Shown here one piece after another: positions 36,853 through 50,765 of a stretch of DNA of 64,000 nucleotides (position 1 is the stretch's first letter; the number at the start of each line of letters is the position of its first letter). The notes beneath the pieces were generated by a model. That model had not been told where the DNA came from, ran no database searches, and saw only the letters and a program-made list of their open reading frames with translations. The DNA lies in assembly GCF_000150275.1 (NCBI RefSeq), contig NW_002060943.1, forward strand, positions 8,130,066 to 8,194,065. The letters run 5' to 3'. Source of the DNA: Trichoplax adhaerens. Lineage: Eukaryota > Placozoa > Uniplacotomia > Trichoplacea > Trichoplacidae. Position numbers and translations under genes: made by a program.

Positions 36853-39054
36853 TATCTAAATACTTTTGCTGGTCTTTGAAACTGCTGATAAAATTTGTTA
36901 TGAGTAGTGATTATTAAAGCAGCTCAGACGGAGGTAGTTTTGCCTAATTGTTTATTTTAAACTGGTAAACGTAGTTTTACGATTCTGGTTTACGATATAC
37001 GTATTAAACGACTAAAAGATTCATTGTATCATACTACCGCCTAAAGGGTATATTGAAACAGTAATTGTCGTAGCCATTCATCATTAAAATTGGATAGCGA
37101 TGTTATACTGTATATAGTGTTTTTGGATCAACATTGATCCATGTTTTCATTAGATGGAGCTGAAATTTCCTCGCTGCTGTTTAAGCTAACTGTTTGAAAT
37201 TCATAATCAGTACTAGCAATTACTGACTCGTCTTGGCAGTGGTCTAAGATCAAGAATACAATGAATTCATGGATTGTGTTATTTAGGGAAATCATCTGGT
37301 TCAGTTGTGGCTATTTGTAGACGTTGTAAGTCAGTAAAGGAATATGATGCCGTTGGATAATTGATTCTCGGAAATGACAGTGTTAAGTCATGTTAGCATT
37401 GTCATGATTATGGAACAATTAAAAAAGTCCTATTACATACACATATGTCGTCGCTTTCGTTTCAGTAACATATGATAGATTAGTGGTATCAGTGTCCATA
37501 GTCTGCTACTACAGTATTTTTCATTAGCAGGAAAAAATAGGTCAATGCTCGTATACATTTAAGAAATAAAATATCCACTTTCTTTTTAAAAACCAAGATG
37601 TAACTTTAAAGTTGCATTAATTACATGATTCTATAAATTGTTGCAGCAATAAGTCGTAGGTTTTCCCCTTACTATTACACTACTTGAGATGCCTTTGGAC
37701 TGCACTTATCGTCAGGCACTGTACTGTACTGTACAGAAATCGAATTACAGTCTAAATAAATCTACTGATCGCTGCGGTCAGTCAAAAACTGCTTAGTATA
37801 ATATAATATAATATCATTTCTTCTTCCATCACTAAGATTGAAATTGAATTACAATTGAATTACATGATGCTATATACAGATTAGTCATGATCATAGTCTA
37901 GCTAGGACTGTTATACCGCCAATGATTTCGCTAACCATTGATTATAATTCATTGATAATCATATATAATTAATAATAATATAATCAATACATTAAAATTG
38001 AAAAGTTAACTGTAGTGCAGTATCTGTCAGCGAAGCGATAGGGACGTTGATTAAAATAGTTATAACTAATTAATGGCGATACATTGCAGAGTACTCCGTA
38101 TGGGTTGAGCGATTAAACTTCAAGGCAATACTTGGGTATATTGGCACTATATGAATTACTCGAGTGAAATTTGATGTAATATTGAAATATAATAATTTTA
38201 TTCACGACGCATCTATTAGTGGCAGCTGCTAAGTGAATCTTAAAGCACACTAAATTAGAATTCACTATCCATATACTGTACAAGTGAACTGTTCAATCAG
38301 AGCTTATGTATAATATAGACCAAAAATGAAACTTGTAAATGCTGTAGTTGCAATCAAGATTAGGGTGAAAAATCTCCAATTTAATTTCCTATCACTCACT
38401 TGCACTGCACTTTTAGCAGTGCTACCACTACCAGCCAATCACGCCAAGTTTGAATGCACTCGTGACCATTGTACCGTATATTGCACAGTACTGTACAGTA
38501 CACTACTACAGTATACTGTACTATACTGTACTGTACTGTAGTGCAGTACTGTACAGTACTATACACTCTAACTACCAGAGTCTTTGTACAGTGTACAGTT
38601 AAAGTACTGTACAGTACTGTAATGCACGGTCCACGTGCGATACTCATTGCAGTACTCACTCAGCAGTCCTAGTACTGACACTGATACCCATTGCCGTCTG
38701 CTGATGCAGTGAGTCAGTACAGTACAGTACGCTACAGTAGCCTGGGCTAGACTAGTCTACAGTACACTGTACTGTACTGTACTGTACTGTACAGTACTGT
38801 AGACGTGTTAATAACAGTTGAAGCCTATGTAGGTGAAGGTCTCTAGTCTCTTGAGAGTCTTCAGTGAAGCGTATCTACTTTTGCGCATGCTTACGTCAAA
38901 GAACAAGCCCGCCATACTTTTTTACCTTTTCGTCCAGTACAAGTCCTGTAGTGATTTCCTTCGTTTCCTTATGGTGGATCGACAAGAAGCTTGAACTCAT
39001 TGGCAAGGTTAACCACTTGAAAAGTCGTCGACAATCAATGATAGACGAAGGAAA
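36853..39054. other. Intergenic region between KIN17 and TBL1
   Basis: About 2.2 kb without a supported gene. The left part is plain A+T-rich sequence with a short (ACTGT) run near 37718-37735. The right part holds the large (ACTGT)n tracts (38484-38802). Overlapping frames at 38326-38672 are by-products of that repeat. The TBL1 promoter must lie here. Confidence 0.55.
38484..38802. repeat. Two clustered (ACTGT)n/(ACAGT)n palindromic tracts
   Basis: Tract 1 spans about 38484-38620 and tract 2 about 38714-38802. Both alternate ACTGT and ACAGT runs. Within tract 2, 38757-38802 begins CTACAGTAC and ends GTACTGTAG and is nearly one inverted repeat, able to form a long hairpin. It lies about 250 bp upstream of the TBL1 start codon. 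Confidence 0.85.
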
Positions 39055-42000
39055 ATGAATTTTACTAGTGAAGAATTGAATTATTTGATATATCGTTACT
39101 TGCAAGAGTCAGGTTAGCTATTAATTTAGTTGAAGTTATTATGTCATGGTGTTGCCATTTTCATTCCTTGAGTCGAACTGCTTAAAACACTGAGCTATAG
39201 TCTTCACTGAAGTATTGTTCAACATGGTAGACGATGTAGACCCTAGAATACTTTTGACCTGGTTGGAAAAGATAGTCGACATTAGTGCTAGCTAACTTAT
39301 TTCAATGACGAATGATGCAGTACATGTGGAAGAAAAACTATTCTTAAGCAGTAAGACTCACATGTTAGAATCGAACGGGGTTTTGGAAATCACTTTCTAT
39401 TGAATTTTTACTGGACGCTGTCATAGCCGTCTCAGGCATAGGCATAGCAGTGTTTATTAGTTAAGGTATTGGAAAGAACTTGTCAAGACTGTCTACTTTT
39501 ACTGCTAGATCAAAGTAGCAAGTTCTACTTGGCAATAGGCTTATATAATAATGATACTCTATTCAAGTTGGAAGTATTACTAGGCTGTAATGTGTCATGG
39601 CGTGATAGCTTGATCTTAACCTTGTGAACGTATTCTAATATATTGCACTACTTGAAGTAGAATTGTCATTGCTACAAGGAGGTTCGCAAATAGGATTAAC
39701 CTAAAATTGATTGGCCCAGGCATTTACAAATAATCGCATAATATAGGATTAAGACACGAGGACGTTACTATTAGCTCTATTTCTCGGCTGTGAGGAAGAG
39801 TCTTCTTAGACGTAAAATGATACTAGCGGTTACAATGTACACGTATACGCGTAGTCTTGATTTGATTACCCTGCTGCTGGTGCTGTACTGTATTTTATAA
39901 TTGGTCACTACCATATCCGCTTAAATTGCTTTGATTAGTGTTATTGCTGCTTACTATCACAAGAATTACTTACGATGTAATGTTGTACCGGAAAATTCTT
40001 AAATATCAGTATATGGACACACAGTGTAAGATATCTATCGATTTTGATATTTCTGACGCCTGTAAATAGAATTGTTTCATGTGTTTCGGGCTATTACAGA
40101 GAATACAAATAGGCGCAAATTTTTTACAAGATTAAATTAAATTATTGATACGAGTAGTCGCGATAATCTAGTACCATCTACTGACTCTACGGTATTAGGT
40201 TTATTGGGTGAAAAATCTTCCTGGTGTGCATACTGTATTTGTAGAGTTTCTATACAGTAAGTTTGTGAAAAAGACAATATATTTCAATATGGTTTGAACA
40301 ATTTGATTGGTTGCGTCTTTATTGGAGTTCAAACAGTGTCATACCCTTACTAGTATCAATTGAATACTGTTAATGAATAATACGAACGATTCACGTAGAA
40401 ATATCAATCAGAGACGTAGACGTGCTTACGTAAAATAAGATGTAGCAGTTCTACTTTGACGTAGATATAGTTGTAGGAGGTTACTATGAAGCTATACAAT
40501 AAATACTAACCGTGTATACTATCTATTTATAGCGATGCTAAACCTTTCTCGAAGTGATCACGTAAAGAAATTAACGACAGATATTGACGTTGTGTTATTT
40601 CGTAAAAGTAGATTTGTTAATTTGACGTATGGTGTACACGTAATGTGACAAATTTTATTTCCGTATACTCGGATGCAATGCTCAATATTTGATGATATTA
40701 CAACAGTATTGAAATGACAAATAAATCAATCGTAATTATAATACGACGTACAGATGGCCATGCACTGTAATAGATGTGGAAGTGCTGCTCTTAAAAGTGT
40801 GCATGTTCTTATTTAGCCTTGATTTTAATCGTCGCAAAGGCAACTCTACATATTACTGTAGTTACAAGTCTCCATGTGCATTTGTACTTATAAATATTTG
40901 TCTCCATATGTCTTGATACAGGATTTCATCACTCATGTTATACCTTTGGAATAGAAAGTCACATTCACCGCTCGAATATTAATGGTTCTAGTGTACCTCC
41001 TGGTGCTTTAATATCCATGGTACAGAAAGGCATGTTGTATTACTATGTCGACATGACTTTAAAAGATGAGGTAAGGGCTTCGTAAAACATTTCTATTGAA
41101 GAAATGTCCCTTTTATTATTTCTTAGCTACTCTAATTTTCATTTTCTGTTAGCTAAGATATTCATGGTTTTATGTATGTTCAGTAAGCAAATATCTTCTA
41201 TTACGATTGATTATAAACCTTATTTTAGCGTTGTTAAAATTGCGATGCCCAATCGCCTCATATTATCCAGTAACGTATTTATAGTAAACCCTGATAAATG
41301 CGTTGATGTAATTTATGCATATGGAGGTCTAAAATGGAGTTAGCAATTTAATTAGACAAGAGTACATGAATTGATAATGACAAGATGATGAGCTCTAAAT
41401 GCTAAGGCTGTTTCGCATTGTGAAACATATTGCACTTGTGCTGTTATAATGTCATCGTACAGCAGTACCATAGTGAATCCCTTGGACCGTGCTAGCGTAA
41501 ACTGAACACCGAAACGTAGTACTGAATGAGCGATAATTTTTTAACGTTATATTGGTATGAAGTATTTTGCTTAGCTTGGAAATTAGATCGACTCATATCA
41601 CATGACAAATTCGACAGCCAACTTCATTTGTATCCACGTTTGACTAGTAAATACATTTAATATAATAATTGTGATGGCTGGTAATATAGTACGTAGGAGT
41701 ACGGTAAATATAAGTTATAGACGCTTTATCTTTGAAATAGTGATATTTTTACTGTACAGTAGATTAAGTTTTGAAGTTGTCACTATACGCGTATGTAGTA
41801 TTTACAGTAGAGTATACCTTCTCTTTTTATAAGTGGACGCGCTCTTTTTCTTTCCCTGGATAACGCTAGCGCTGTCCTTGATACGAAATTTTGGTTCAAT
41901 TTTTTTGAAATGTGAGCGTAGATTGGAGTGACTGTAAGTGCCGTAGTGTTTATTAATATAATTACATCTTTTCTTGAAAAACTTGAATAGCGGGCCGATT

Positions 42001-45000
42001 TTGTTGATTGTCATAAGAAGTTTGTGATGCGACGCATACGCATAATAATCCCAAATAACGCTAGTGCTGCTTACTTGACAAATCCGCGTTAGCAGACACT
42101 GGAAACTACCGTAATTAATCAGGGATATCGGATATGATTTTCCTTTCTCTTCTGATTATCTAATGATAGACTTGTTAATGGATTCGGTATTCCGTATCCT
42201 TTGATTTTAGTATTTAGGCCCTTACGCAATGGGGTTATTAATGGTTCTAATACTGTTTGATAATGATAGTAACTTACATTCTTTAAAAGATTTTTAGTCT
42301 TTAACGTTAGGCCCGGAACAAAACGATGGCAATGTTGTATAGCTATGAAGTTTCAGTGATTGAGTAGCCTTCTATTATAATTGCGCCATTAGAAATTAAA
42401 GACATTCGTCAGTAGATATTACAGTGTAACTGTGAATATAACTAATTACCACATGAAGTAGTACATTTTGATGACGTTTGATTCCATTATGAATGCAGAG
42501 TTTAATCTGCTATGACTTTGTTATCCAAATTGGGTCAAAATTCTAAATCGTCGATTCTGAAAATTACAGTATTATATTAAGATAATTTCGTTTCATCGTT
42601 GGGAAACTATGTAATTTTATATCATAATTTATTACCATTGAAAGACTGTCAGAATTCTACTACTGTACAATAATATTATTGTAATTACAATTAATGGTAA
42701 AATATTCTTATTGTGCCTCATTATTCTAAATATGCGCCACTCGTTGCAGCTAACATTAGCAGTTAAAATTTAAATATTATCAATATTTCCGTATTATGGT
42801 TGATTGTAATGAATAACTGTTGCAAAAATTTTACAGTATTTTGACGTTACTCATAGGGTGGTGCACAACGCAATCGAGGTGTTTGCACATTATTACAGTC
42901 TTGTGGTTATATTTGATACTCATATGTGGGCTGTATTATTTACGATTACGTCTAATTACTTTTCTCTGATACTTTGCTTGCTACCTGAAATTGCTTAGTT
43001 TTACTTGCACATACAGTAAAAAATACGTCCTGGTATAAGTAATAATTTGCTATAAGAAAAATTAAATATGTTTTATTTTTTTTCTATTACAGAAAAATGG
43101 AGAGAACCAAAATAATCATAATAATTTAGAGAATATTTCACTAATAGATTCGATTGGAAAAATGTCTGAATTATCATCTGGCAATCTTAGTTATGGTGTA
43201 GCAACAAATGCAAAAAATGATCAGCAATTAACACCAGATAGCCAAAAAAAGCTTACAAAAGATAGTAAACGTGAAGGTATTATGTGATCGTATAAAGATA
43301 ATGTTTTAACAAGTCATACTTAACGCAATTCTTGAATTTTTGTCATGAACTTACGATTTATGTGTAAAGTCCAGTATCATGGCATACACTCATATTACTT
43401 TTTATCTATTTTCTCATTTAACTGTTCGTGCGTATTAGAAAATTCTGACCAAAGGAGATCCTCCGAATCTGATGTCCATTCAAATAGTATACACAATTCC
43501 GAGGTATCTTTTATTTACCTTATTGAAGTTATCGTAAAATGACTGTTTAAGCACGTATGAACTTTAACGCCTTTATAGTTATAGATGTATTAATTAATAA
43601 CGGTAATCTCAACCGCAGTTGCCTGACATACCGTTTTTATAATGTAGATATTCGCAATAAAATGGCACCCAAATAAAGAGTTAATAGCTACTGGGTAAGA
43701 CATTTTATGATCTGCCTTAGTACTGAGGATGTACGCTATTCCACTTTATTACCGTCATCGTCTAAAATCTTATGTTATTACTGATGTATATACATAGATC
43801 GTCTGATGGGACTGCAAAGATATCACAACCGAATGAGGTCGAAGCAACGGTACTTGAACATTACCCGAATGAAATCGACAAAAGGCAACCTGAAGCTAGT
43901 AATGGCAATTGTGGTATTTCTGATCGCTATGCTGTAACTTCGATTGTTTGGAAGGTATGTAACCCTAGTAAATGCCATCGGTATAATAATAGACGTAACA
44001 ACTGTTAACGTCAAAATGGAAATATTCTTATATATAGCCGGATGGTTCCCAGTTACTAACTGCTTGTGCAGATGGTAAAGGAAGAATTTGGCAGTTGGAT
44101 GGTAAATTGATCGCTGAAACTTATCTAAGTTTACTTTACATGATGACTTTATAACCGAGAGTGTACTTTCTTATATATAGGTAAGCTAGTGGCGACGCTA
44201 AGTAATCACACAGCGCCGATTTTTGTTTGTCGGTGGAATATTGATGGTAGTTTAATTGCGATGGGAAGTGCCGATATGGTACGTGTAATATGAATAAGTA
44301 AAGTTAAGATTTCGTAGACTGTTTACTATTTCTTATTAAAACTGTAAATGGTAATGAAGCAACTTGAATTTGTGTAGCGTGTTACAATTTGGGATTCTTC
44401 AAGTTATGAAATGAAGCAATGCTGTGATCATCATAAAGGTAAACCATTACTACTGTAGACTATTACAATTTATTAATTAATCAGAACTTAGTATTACGAA
44501 CGCTTATGTTATGCGGGTATAATGCAGGACCAGTAACGGATATTGATTGGCAAAATGTATCGATATTTGCAACTTGTTCTACGGATCGTTCTGTAGCTGT
44601 ATGTGAAGTTGGATCTGAGAAGCCGATAAAGTCATACGAAGGACATACGGTATAATTATTAGTTCTGTAAATTACTGAACAAAGTTAGCTAATTTCTAAT
44701 TGTATTCTGAAATAGAGCGAAATCAACGTTGTTCGATGGGACCCATCATCAAATTTACTTGCATCTGGATCTGACGATTGTACAGTGAAGGTACCAGGAA
44801 TTTCATTTATTGGTAGAACTATTTTGATACCGTTTTATAAAAATCTGTGATTTATGTAATAAGGTTTGGAATTTAAAGCAAGATAAGTGTGTCCACGATT
44901 TCCGTGGTCATGTCAGAAATATTTACGCTATTAAATGGTGTCCAGTTAAGAGAGTGGTGTCGTGTAGTTGCCTTGCAAGGTATGTTCAAAACAACAGATA

Positions 45001-45507
45001 AATGGTAGAATGTTACTAAGTAGTTTTCAGAAGCACTGGTATGATGTTGGTCTATTTAATTATTAGTGCATCAGCCGATCGAACTATTCGAATATGGGAT
45101 GTGGATCGTGGTATTTGCTTATATACATTGAATCGTCATCAGAGCCCTGTCTATTCTTTAGCCTTCAACTCCGATGGTAGACTATTGGCAAGTGGTTCAT
45201 ACGACACAGCTGTCAATATATGGTCGTTAGAAGTCAGTAACATTTATTTTTAGCTTGTACCTGCAATATAAATGTGTTTATAGAGATTATTATATTGTCT
45301 AGAACGGACTTCTCGTTCGGACGGTGATGATAGATGGACCGGTTTCAGATATTGATTGGCATAAAGATAATAGAATTGTTGCAGTTAGTGGCAATGGCTC
45401 GGTAAGAATCGCGTGTCTTTTTATCTAAAGTATCGAATTTAGGTGTAGACTGACTGTTTTCTTTTTTTTTACAGTCGTACGTTATTGACATGAGAAAGAA
45501 TTATTAA
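39055..45507 (+). CDS. TBL1XR1: TBL1/TBL1XR1-type LisH and WD40 corepressor subunit
   Basis: Nuclear adaptor of NCoR/SMRT corepressor complexes, with LisH plus F-box-like N-terminus and an eight-repeat WD40 propeller. Fifteen exons: 39055-39112, 40922-41070, 43093-43276, 43439-43503, 43648-43694, 43798-43954, 44038-44101, 44181-44278, 44378-44438, 44528-44649, 44716-44790, 44864-44979, 45067-45232, 45303-45401, 45475-45507; 497 codons, all in phase (human paralogues about 514-577). Exon 1 gives the LisH start ([16 protein letters not shown]); exon 2 [20 protein letters not shown]. Exons 3-4 encode a polar linker less conserved than in vertebrates. WD motifs include [19 protein letters not shown], and the TBL1-typical [16 protein letters not shown]. 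Introns 1 and 2 (1.8 and 2.0 kb) are long for this window. TBL1X versus TBL1XR1 cannot be decided; probably pre-duplication. Confidence 0.96.
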
Positions 45508-46082
45508 TGAAAGTACTTTATAGTGAAAATGGCGTATGGATCAGTACCAGTTCATTTTATATAAATTATTTGCTCTGTATTGTAACAGTACTGTATATAT
45601 TTCTAAATTTGTAGCGAAAAATATCAAAAGTATACAATTCGTATTGTTTGCCTTATTTCGAGTTTTAATGTATGCTCTATTTTTTTAAATCTCACTAATG
45701 TACTTTATTGTAATGGATTGAATTATAGATTGATTCAATCGTAGACATAGAAAGTTTAAATTAGGATTAAATCGTACGAAACATACTGCTCTGTAAGTGT
45801 GTCTTCTATGCGATAGTGTAGTTTTTTGTAGGTAACATCTCGAGTATATTTGACGTTATCCCAACTCTCATTACACTGTACAGTATGTGGCACAGGGGTT
45901 TACTTCTTTAATGTAATTTCGAATATTGTACACCTTTTCGACCTGCAAAGGTTATCACGGTACTTTGCAGTTGTTTTCTTTCTAATAAAAGCTTTTTATT
46001 CGTCAGGTTCAATGTCTTGTTTTGGTAAAAGTAATTAAAAATGTAAATATTATAATCGTTAAACTTGTGGCATAAGACGGTA
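45508..46082. other. Convergent 3' region of TBL1 and DOHH
   Basis: About 0.6 kb between the convergent stop codons of TBL1 (45507) and DOHH (46083). No gene is seen. It presumably holds both 3' UTRs. Confidence 0.6.
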
Positions 46083-49000
46083 TCAAACAGTTGATTCTTT
46101 CAGATTTGTTAGAGTATTTGCATATTGAAAATCATGATTTTGCTCATATTCGCACATATCCAAAGCAACAATGCAGCTTTCCTAAATGAAAAAATGAGTC
46201 GCTGTAATTGGCATAGTTACGTAAGTCGTTAGAAATATAAATATCTTAAGGAAGAGTAAACTTACTCGAACTAGGGGTTCACTATCGGAAATATACTTTC
46301 GTAACAATTCAAAGCATGCTTCCTGTCCGATATTCGTTTATAATAATGATAACATCAATGATTAATAACACGGTCATTTCTGCAAAAGATATAAAAAGGT
46401 ACTAGTCTTGGATACCGTAGCGATAGAACCGAGAGCCTCAGCACATTCATGACGAACCATTGCATGTTCTGTTGAATCTTGTAAATGCTACAACAGTATT
46501 CATAGAGTATAGGGAAAGCTTTAAATTATTTCGTCAGATAGCAACTAATAACTGCTTTATATACCTTAGTTAAGCTTTCTACTGCAGCTTGATGTTGCAT
46601 CTGGCCCAAGACATATGCTAGAACACATGGTGCATCAGGTTCGGCCATGGGAGATGTAACATAATGGAATTATTATCGAATAGATATTTAAATAGTCAGG
46701 ATTATATTGTCATAAATATTGAAGAACCGCATTTGGAGTTAGTGCTCCACTAATCCTAAATTAAAAGCAGTTTACCAATTTCATGCTTAATGAGAGCGCC
46801 TTCTACATCTAATGCTGCTGCCAAAGCCTGTAAATATATTTTACGAATATTTTTATGACAGCAAATTCCAATAAAATGAATAATGATCTGACGAAGATAC
46901 AATATAATACTAACTTTAACTGATTTATCGGTGGCCATATTACGTAAAGAAAACATTGCTCTATAAAATAGGTAGAGTACGTGAGAGCTATGAATGATAT
47001 GTATTAGTAGTAAAAATTTGTGTAATACGAAAGATAATGACGTATTTAGGTCGCAATTACTGTACCTGTATCGGTTAAATAAGTCCTCATCAGCATTCGT
47101 TAGAATAGAGTAGAGCTTACTAACGTTATCCTCCTTACAAGGCGGGGCAGGGTCGATTGAGTTAAATGGATTATTGCTTTACACAATGATACAACAGCAT
47201 AAATTAATGGTTATAAAGAAGCTGAAGTAAATATGAGCAAAACGTGATGATATCATTTACTAGATTGCGCATATACGAAAATATATGGTCACAATATCAA
47301 TTTAATTAATAAGTACTAAATCTTACCTTAAGTTTTCTTTCGCACCATGAGTCTTTAACCATTGAATGCGATTTACTGCAAGATGACAGGTGTCTGCAAT
47401 CTAAATAATGCACATAATTAAGACCAATTATATCCCTATGTACAGTACCAGAATCAATAGATTTATGACTATTCGTAAAAGCGGCTATCCATTGCAGCGA
47501 TCCTTTCACAGCAATAGTTATAATCTAATATGAGACTACCTATTTTAAAATTAGCATCTATTTACTTCTCTAATGGGATGATTGCAATATTTTTGTAATA
47601 ACGATAACAATTCTTCAGAATGTACTCCGATTGCGCCTAATGCCTCTCCTGCCTGTAGTCGCCAGAATATAGTGTCATAACTTTGATTACTCTCTTCTTA
47701 GATTTACTTTAATCATTGATCAGTATTTAACGGAATTTGTAATAATTGCAATACGATATAATCTCGGTTAATTTTTTTCTAACTTCATGGCGGACGATTG
47801 GTTCTTGGTTCTCATCTTCCAGTAAACTATTGGAAGAAAGATAATTTGGTAATTCTGATTTTGTGGCATGGGTGCTATGATTATATTATTGATACAATTG
47901 AATGAGTATAATAAGATACGAAATTCTAAAGTAGCAAATAATCTGTGAATTCTCTAAGTAATCAGGTTAATAAATTAGCTTAGTGTCTAAACTAGATAAA
48001 TTTTGTATAATTACATTATGATGTGTTGACATCTACATTAAACAGCAACTTAGCAATAATCCACTCGCAGACAACGATACCTTAATATAATTTATCCGTA
48101 TGATTAGCTAAATGGCATTAGCTTAATTACTGAAGTACTAGGCAATATTTTTAAACATAGAAACGGAATACTTTAAAAGGATTTCAATCAAGAAATTGGC
48201 GTAGGATTATCTGTGCTTACAAGATTATATTAGGCCTTTTGTTATAACACCTATTCGATATCTTACCTGATTAATACAGGTATTGCATCTTGATCCTAGA
48301 GTAAACCGATATCGAGTAAGGTAAATGTAAGAATAGAAAATTTCAAGCAGTTGTGTTATGTTCTAATATATCTATCACTAATTCTTATTGCTACTGTAAG
48401 TAGCAACTATGAACAGTATGAGAGTATCAGTAAATCATATTGGCTAACTGTAAAATAGCTATATAGTTGAAGGTAATTGAAATTGGAGTACGAATACTTA
48501 ATTTTTAAATTTTACGCAGCGCGATCCTGGACTTTTAAATTAATGAAATTAGCATATCGTATATTAGCGTAGATCACTACCGTATGAGTGAAGCTAGGCT
48601 TATGTTAAATTATACGTACGAGTATATCACAATAAAAGCCTGTGCAGCACTTTCGCTACTATTGTATTGCAGAAATTATAATCTAAGTTACTATTGCAAT
48701 ATCCAGCAACCAGGAATTTCCGAAATAGAAGCTGACTGGTATTCGCTGTCAGCATTAATTAAGAGTATTTTATTCACTTTAATATGAACTACTGTATATG
48801 CTAAAACCGTCCCGAACTTAAAATAAGAAATACTGTGAGAATCAGAAAAAAGTTAAGCAAATGTCTAGCTAGATCTGCATGCTTACATTTCGTGTTAGAA
48901 GAACATTGTATACGTGATTCCACTACTACCAGAATGTCATATAGCCTTTTAAAATAATCAAATAAGCAGTTATTTACCTGCATCTGCCCTAAGCAAAATG

Positions 49001-50065
49001 CACATTCATGTTTTAATAAAGCGGAGGAATCGTTAAAGCCTGTTATAAATAGTGCAAAAATAGATGACGATGAAAGACTAATTGCATAGAAATTTGTGGC
49101 AACTTGTAGCTGAATTACGGCAGGAAGTTGCTAGAGATTGTAAGACTTACAATTGTTAATTTGAGAAATGGCCTTGCTGCCACCGATGTTACGCAGTGTA
49201 AATAGAGCTCGAAAACGGCTTGGTAAATCTCTGTTTATAATTGAGTGTTGGAATAAAAGAAAAGAAAGGTTATCTAAGTTATACTTGCAGCAATCACAAG
49301 CAGAGAGTAAACTGACATTAGTGAATAGAGGATAATCGTGGTATTGCATTTGTCAAAACTAGACTATGTCACTACAAGAGTATTAAGCTATCTCGTAGAT
49401 ACTGTAGTACTGTACTGTTCTAAAGAGGCACGAATTAATTCGTAGCGGAATACCTACGTATAATTAATTATTATTATTATTAAAAGTACACATACACTGT
49501 ATAATCAAATTGCAGTGACGCAAATGATAGGAATAATCCGAATTGCAACAATGGTATACGATACACCAAAATTAGCGATTGGAATACAGTAGCAGTATAG
49601 CATCCATTGCAACCAGACTAGACCACTAAAAGAACCTTAAGTTGTCCCATGGTCATTAAAAAAGTCAGCCATAAGAAGAGTAGATTGGTAACTTTCCAAA
49701 TCAAGCTGTCATAATCCAAATGACAGCAATCGCATACTGTACATGGCGAATGGAGTAAAGTAATAGCACAATACTTGTATCAAACATAATCAGACTAAGC
49801 CTTTACAAGATCCTTGAGCTGTGTCATAGTACTAAAAAGGGCATGCATTAATAGAGGATAACTTGTAAGTTCATAAATGAGCTATCCCACATTAGCATAC
49901 CGATCATTTCATTGCAATTAATATACAGTACTGTATGTACAAAACATGATTAATGAATGAACGAAGCTCATTGAATATCGTTTTGGCTGTAAACTTAGGT
50001 ATTAACCTTTTAGGATCGCATAGTACTCTACCAATTATCGTGATATCTTCCTCTTTGACTTGCAT
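46083..50065 (-). CDS. DOHH: Deoxyhypusine hydroxylase
   Basis: Di-iron HEAT-repeat enzyme completing hypusine synthesis on eIF5A in the cytosol. Fourteen exons in gene order: 50065-50007, 49230-49151, 49039-48978, 48295-48267, 47826-47784, 47652-47566, 47400-47327, 47176-47066, 46960-46921, 46827-46776, 46617-46565, 46487-46416, 46322-46266, 46181-46083; 305 codons, all in phase (human 302). All four iron-binding His-Glu pairs are present: H57-E58 (LLKHE), H90-E91 (IVRHE), H210-E211 (LIKHE) and H243-E244 (MVRHE). Other family sequence: RFRALFTLRNIGG, FCLGQMQ, IDPAPP, YVLGQMQHQAAVESL. The start at 50065 (MQVKEEDITIIG) matches human length; an upstream in-frame ATG at 50113 is possible. Exon 4 is 29 bp. 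Intron 1 contains a tandem duplication. Several donors are weak (GTTAAT, GTTAGA, GTTAAA). Confidence 0.97.
49538..49890. repeat. Tandem duplication in DOHH intron 1, 2 units of about 177 bp
   Basis: Unit 1 (about 49538-49714) and unit 2 (about 49715-49890) share in order: CCGAATTGCAACAAT / CCAAATGACAGCAAT, CCAGACTAGACC / TCAGACTAAGCC, CCTTAAGTTGTCCCATGGT / CCTTGAGCTGTGTCATAGT, and AGAGTAGATTGGTAACTTTCC / AGAGGATAACTTGTAAGTTC. The copies are old. Confidence 0.7.
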
Positions 50066-50765
50066 GGTTCTATTTGATAAATTTCTGTTGATTTTAACGT
50101 CTAATTTTGCCAATTGGATAGACTCCAGAGAATTCGAGCAAGACCTTGATCGGAAGCCTCACGCAGCATTTGACCCAGCTAACCTTGATGGAGATTGCGC
50201 ATTGAATCAGTTGTAAAACTAATGTCATCCCTAAAGCATTTTTCTTATAGTATACTGTAGTATACAGTATAGGCTAAGCAATACTGTAAGCTATAAAATT
50301 GATGGAAAGGATGATCCTATCCCCTTTCCTTTATTGCGACATTAATTTTACAGTACATCAGACGTACAGTATATTGTACTGCACTGATTATACAAAGTAC
50401 TGTAGTACACAGTACTTTTCGACGTGGACGTCTGGTCGTCCGGTCGTCCTATTCTAGCATTAGCAATCAGCTTCCAAAGCGTCTCGTGCAGCCATTGCTC
50501 CCTTTACTCTATCTTGGCAATTGCAAGTTTAAAGTCATTATTCATCTCCGAAATAGTAGATAATCTACGTAAATTACTATTTTTCATTACTCTTGGTTGG
50601 CTAAATATACTTGCTGTACTATTAAATCATCTGATTCTAGGTTACCTACGAAAAATTTTCCTCATCTTGCACCTCGTTGTAGAGCTCAAGCTGCAAATAT
50701 TCTCTGCTTTTATCAACACTGCATTTGCTTCTATTGTAAGCTAAGAGTAGTCTATTTTCCACTAA
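50066..50765. other. Divergent DOHH/MRPL14 promoter region
   Basis: About 0.7 kb between divergent start codons, a likely shared promoter. It contains a cluster of TACTGTA/TACAGTA motifs (about 50249-50415), including the near-palindrome TATACTGTAGTATACAGTATA near 50249. Minus-strand frames between 50430 and 50750 look faintly protein-like but are broken by stops (see findings). Confidence 0.5.

Noticed and set aside
38326-38672. Overlapping frames on both strands around the (ACTGT)n clusters
   Set aside because: The pentanucleotide repeat has no stop codon in several frames, so open frames on both strands are expected without coding.
38864-39058. 64-codon frame whose stop overlaps the TBL1 ATG, considered as a regulatory upstream ORF
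   Set aside because: It opens with GTG and has no useful in-frame ATG until near its end, so it is not a credible uORF.
49904-50216. Plus-strand frame across DOHH exon 1
   Set aside because: It is antisense to a phase-verified DOHH exon with clear family sequence.
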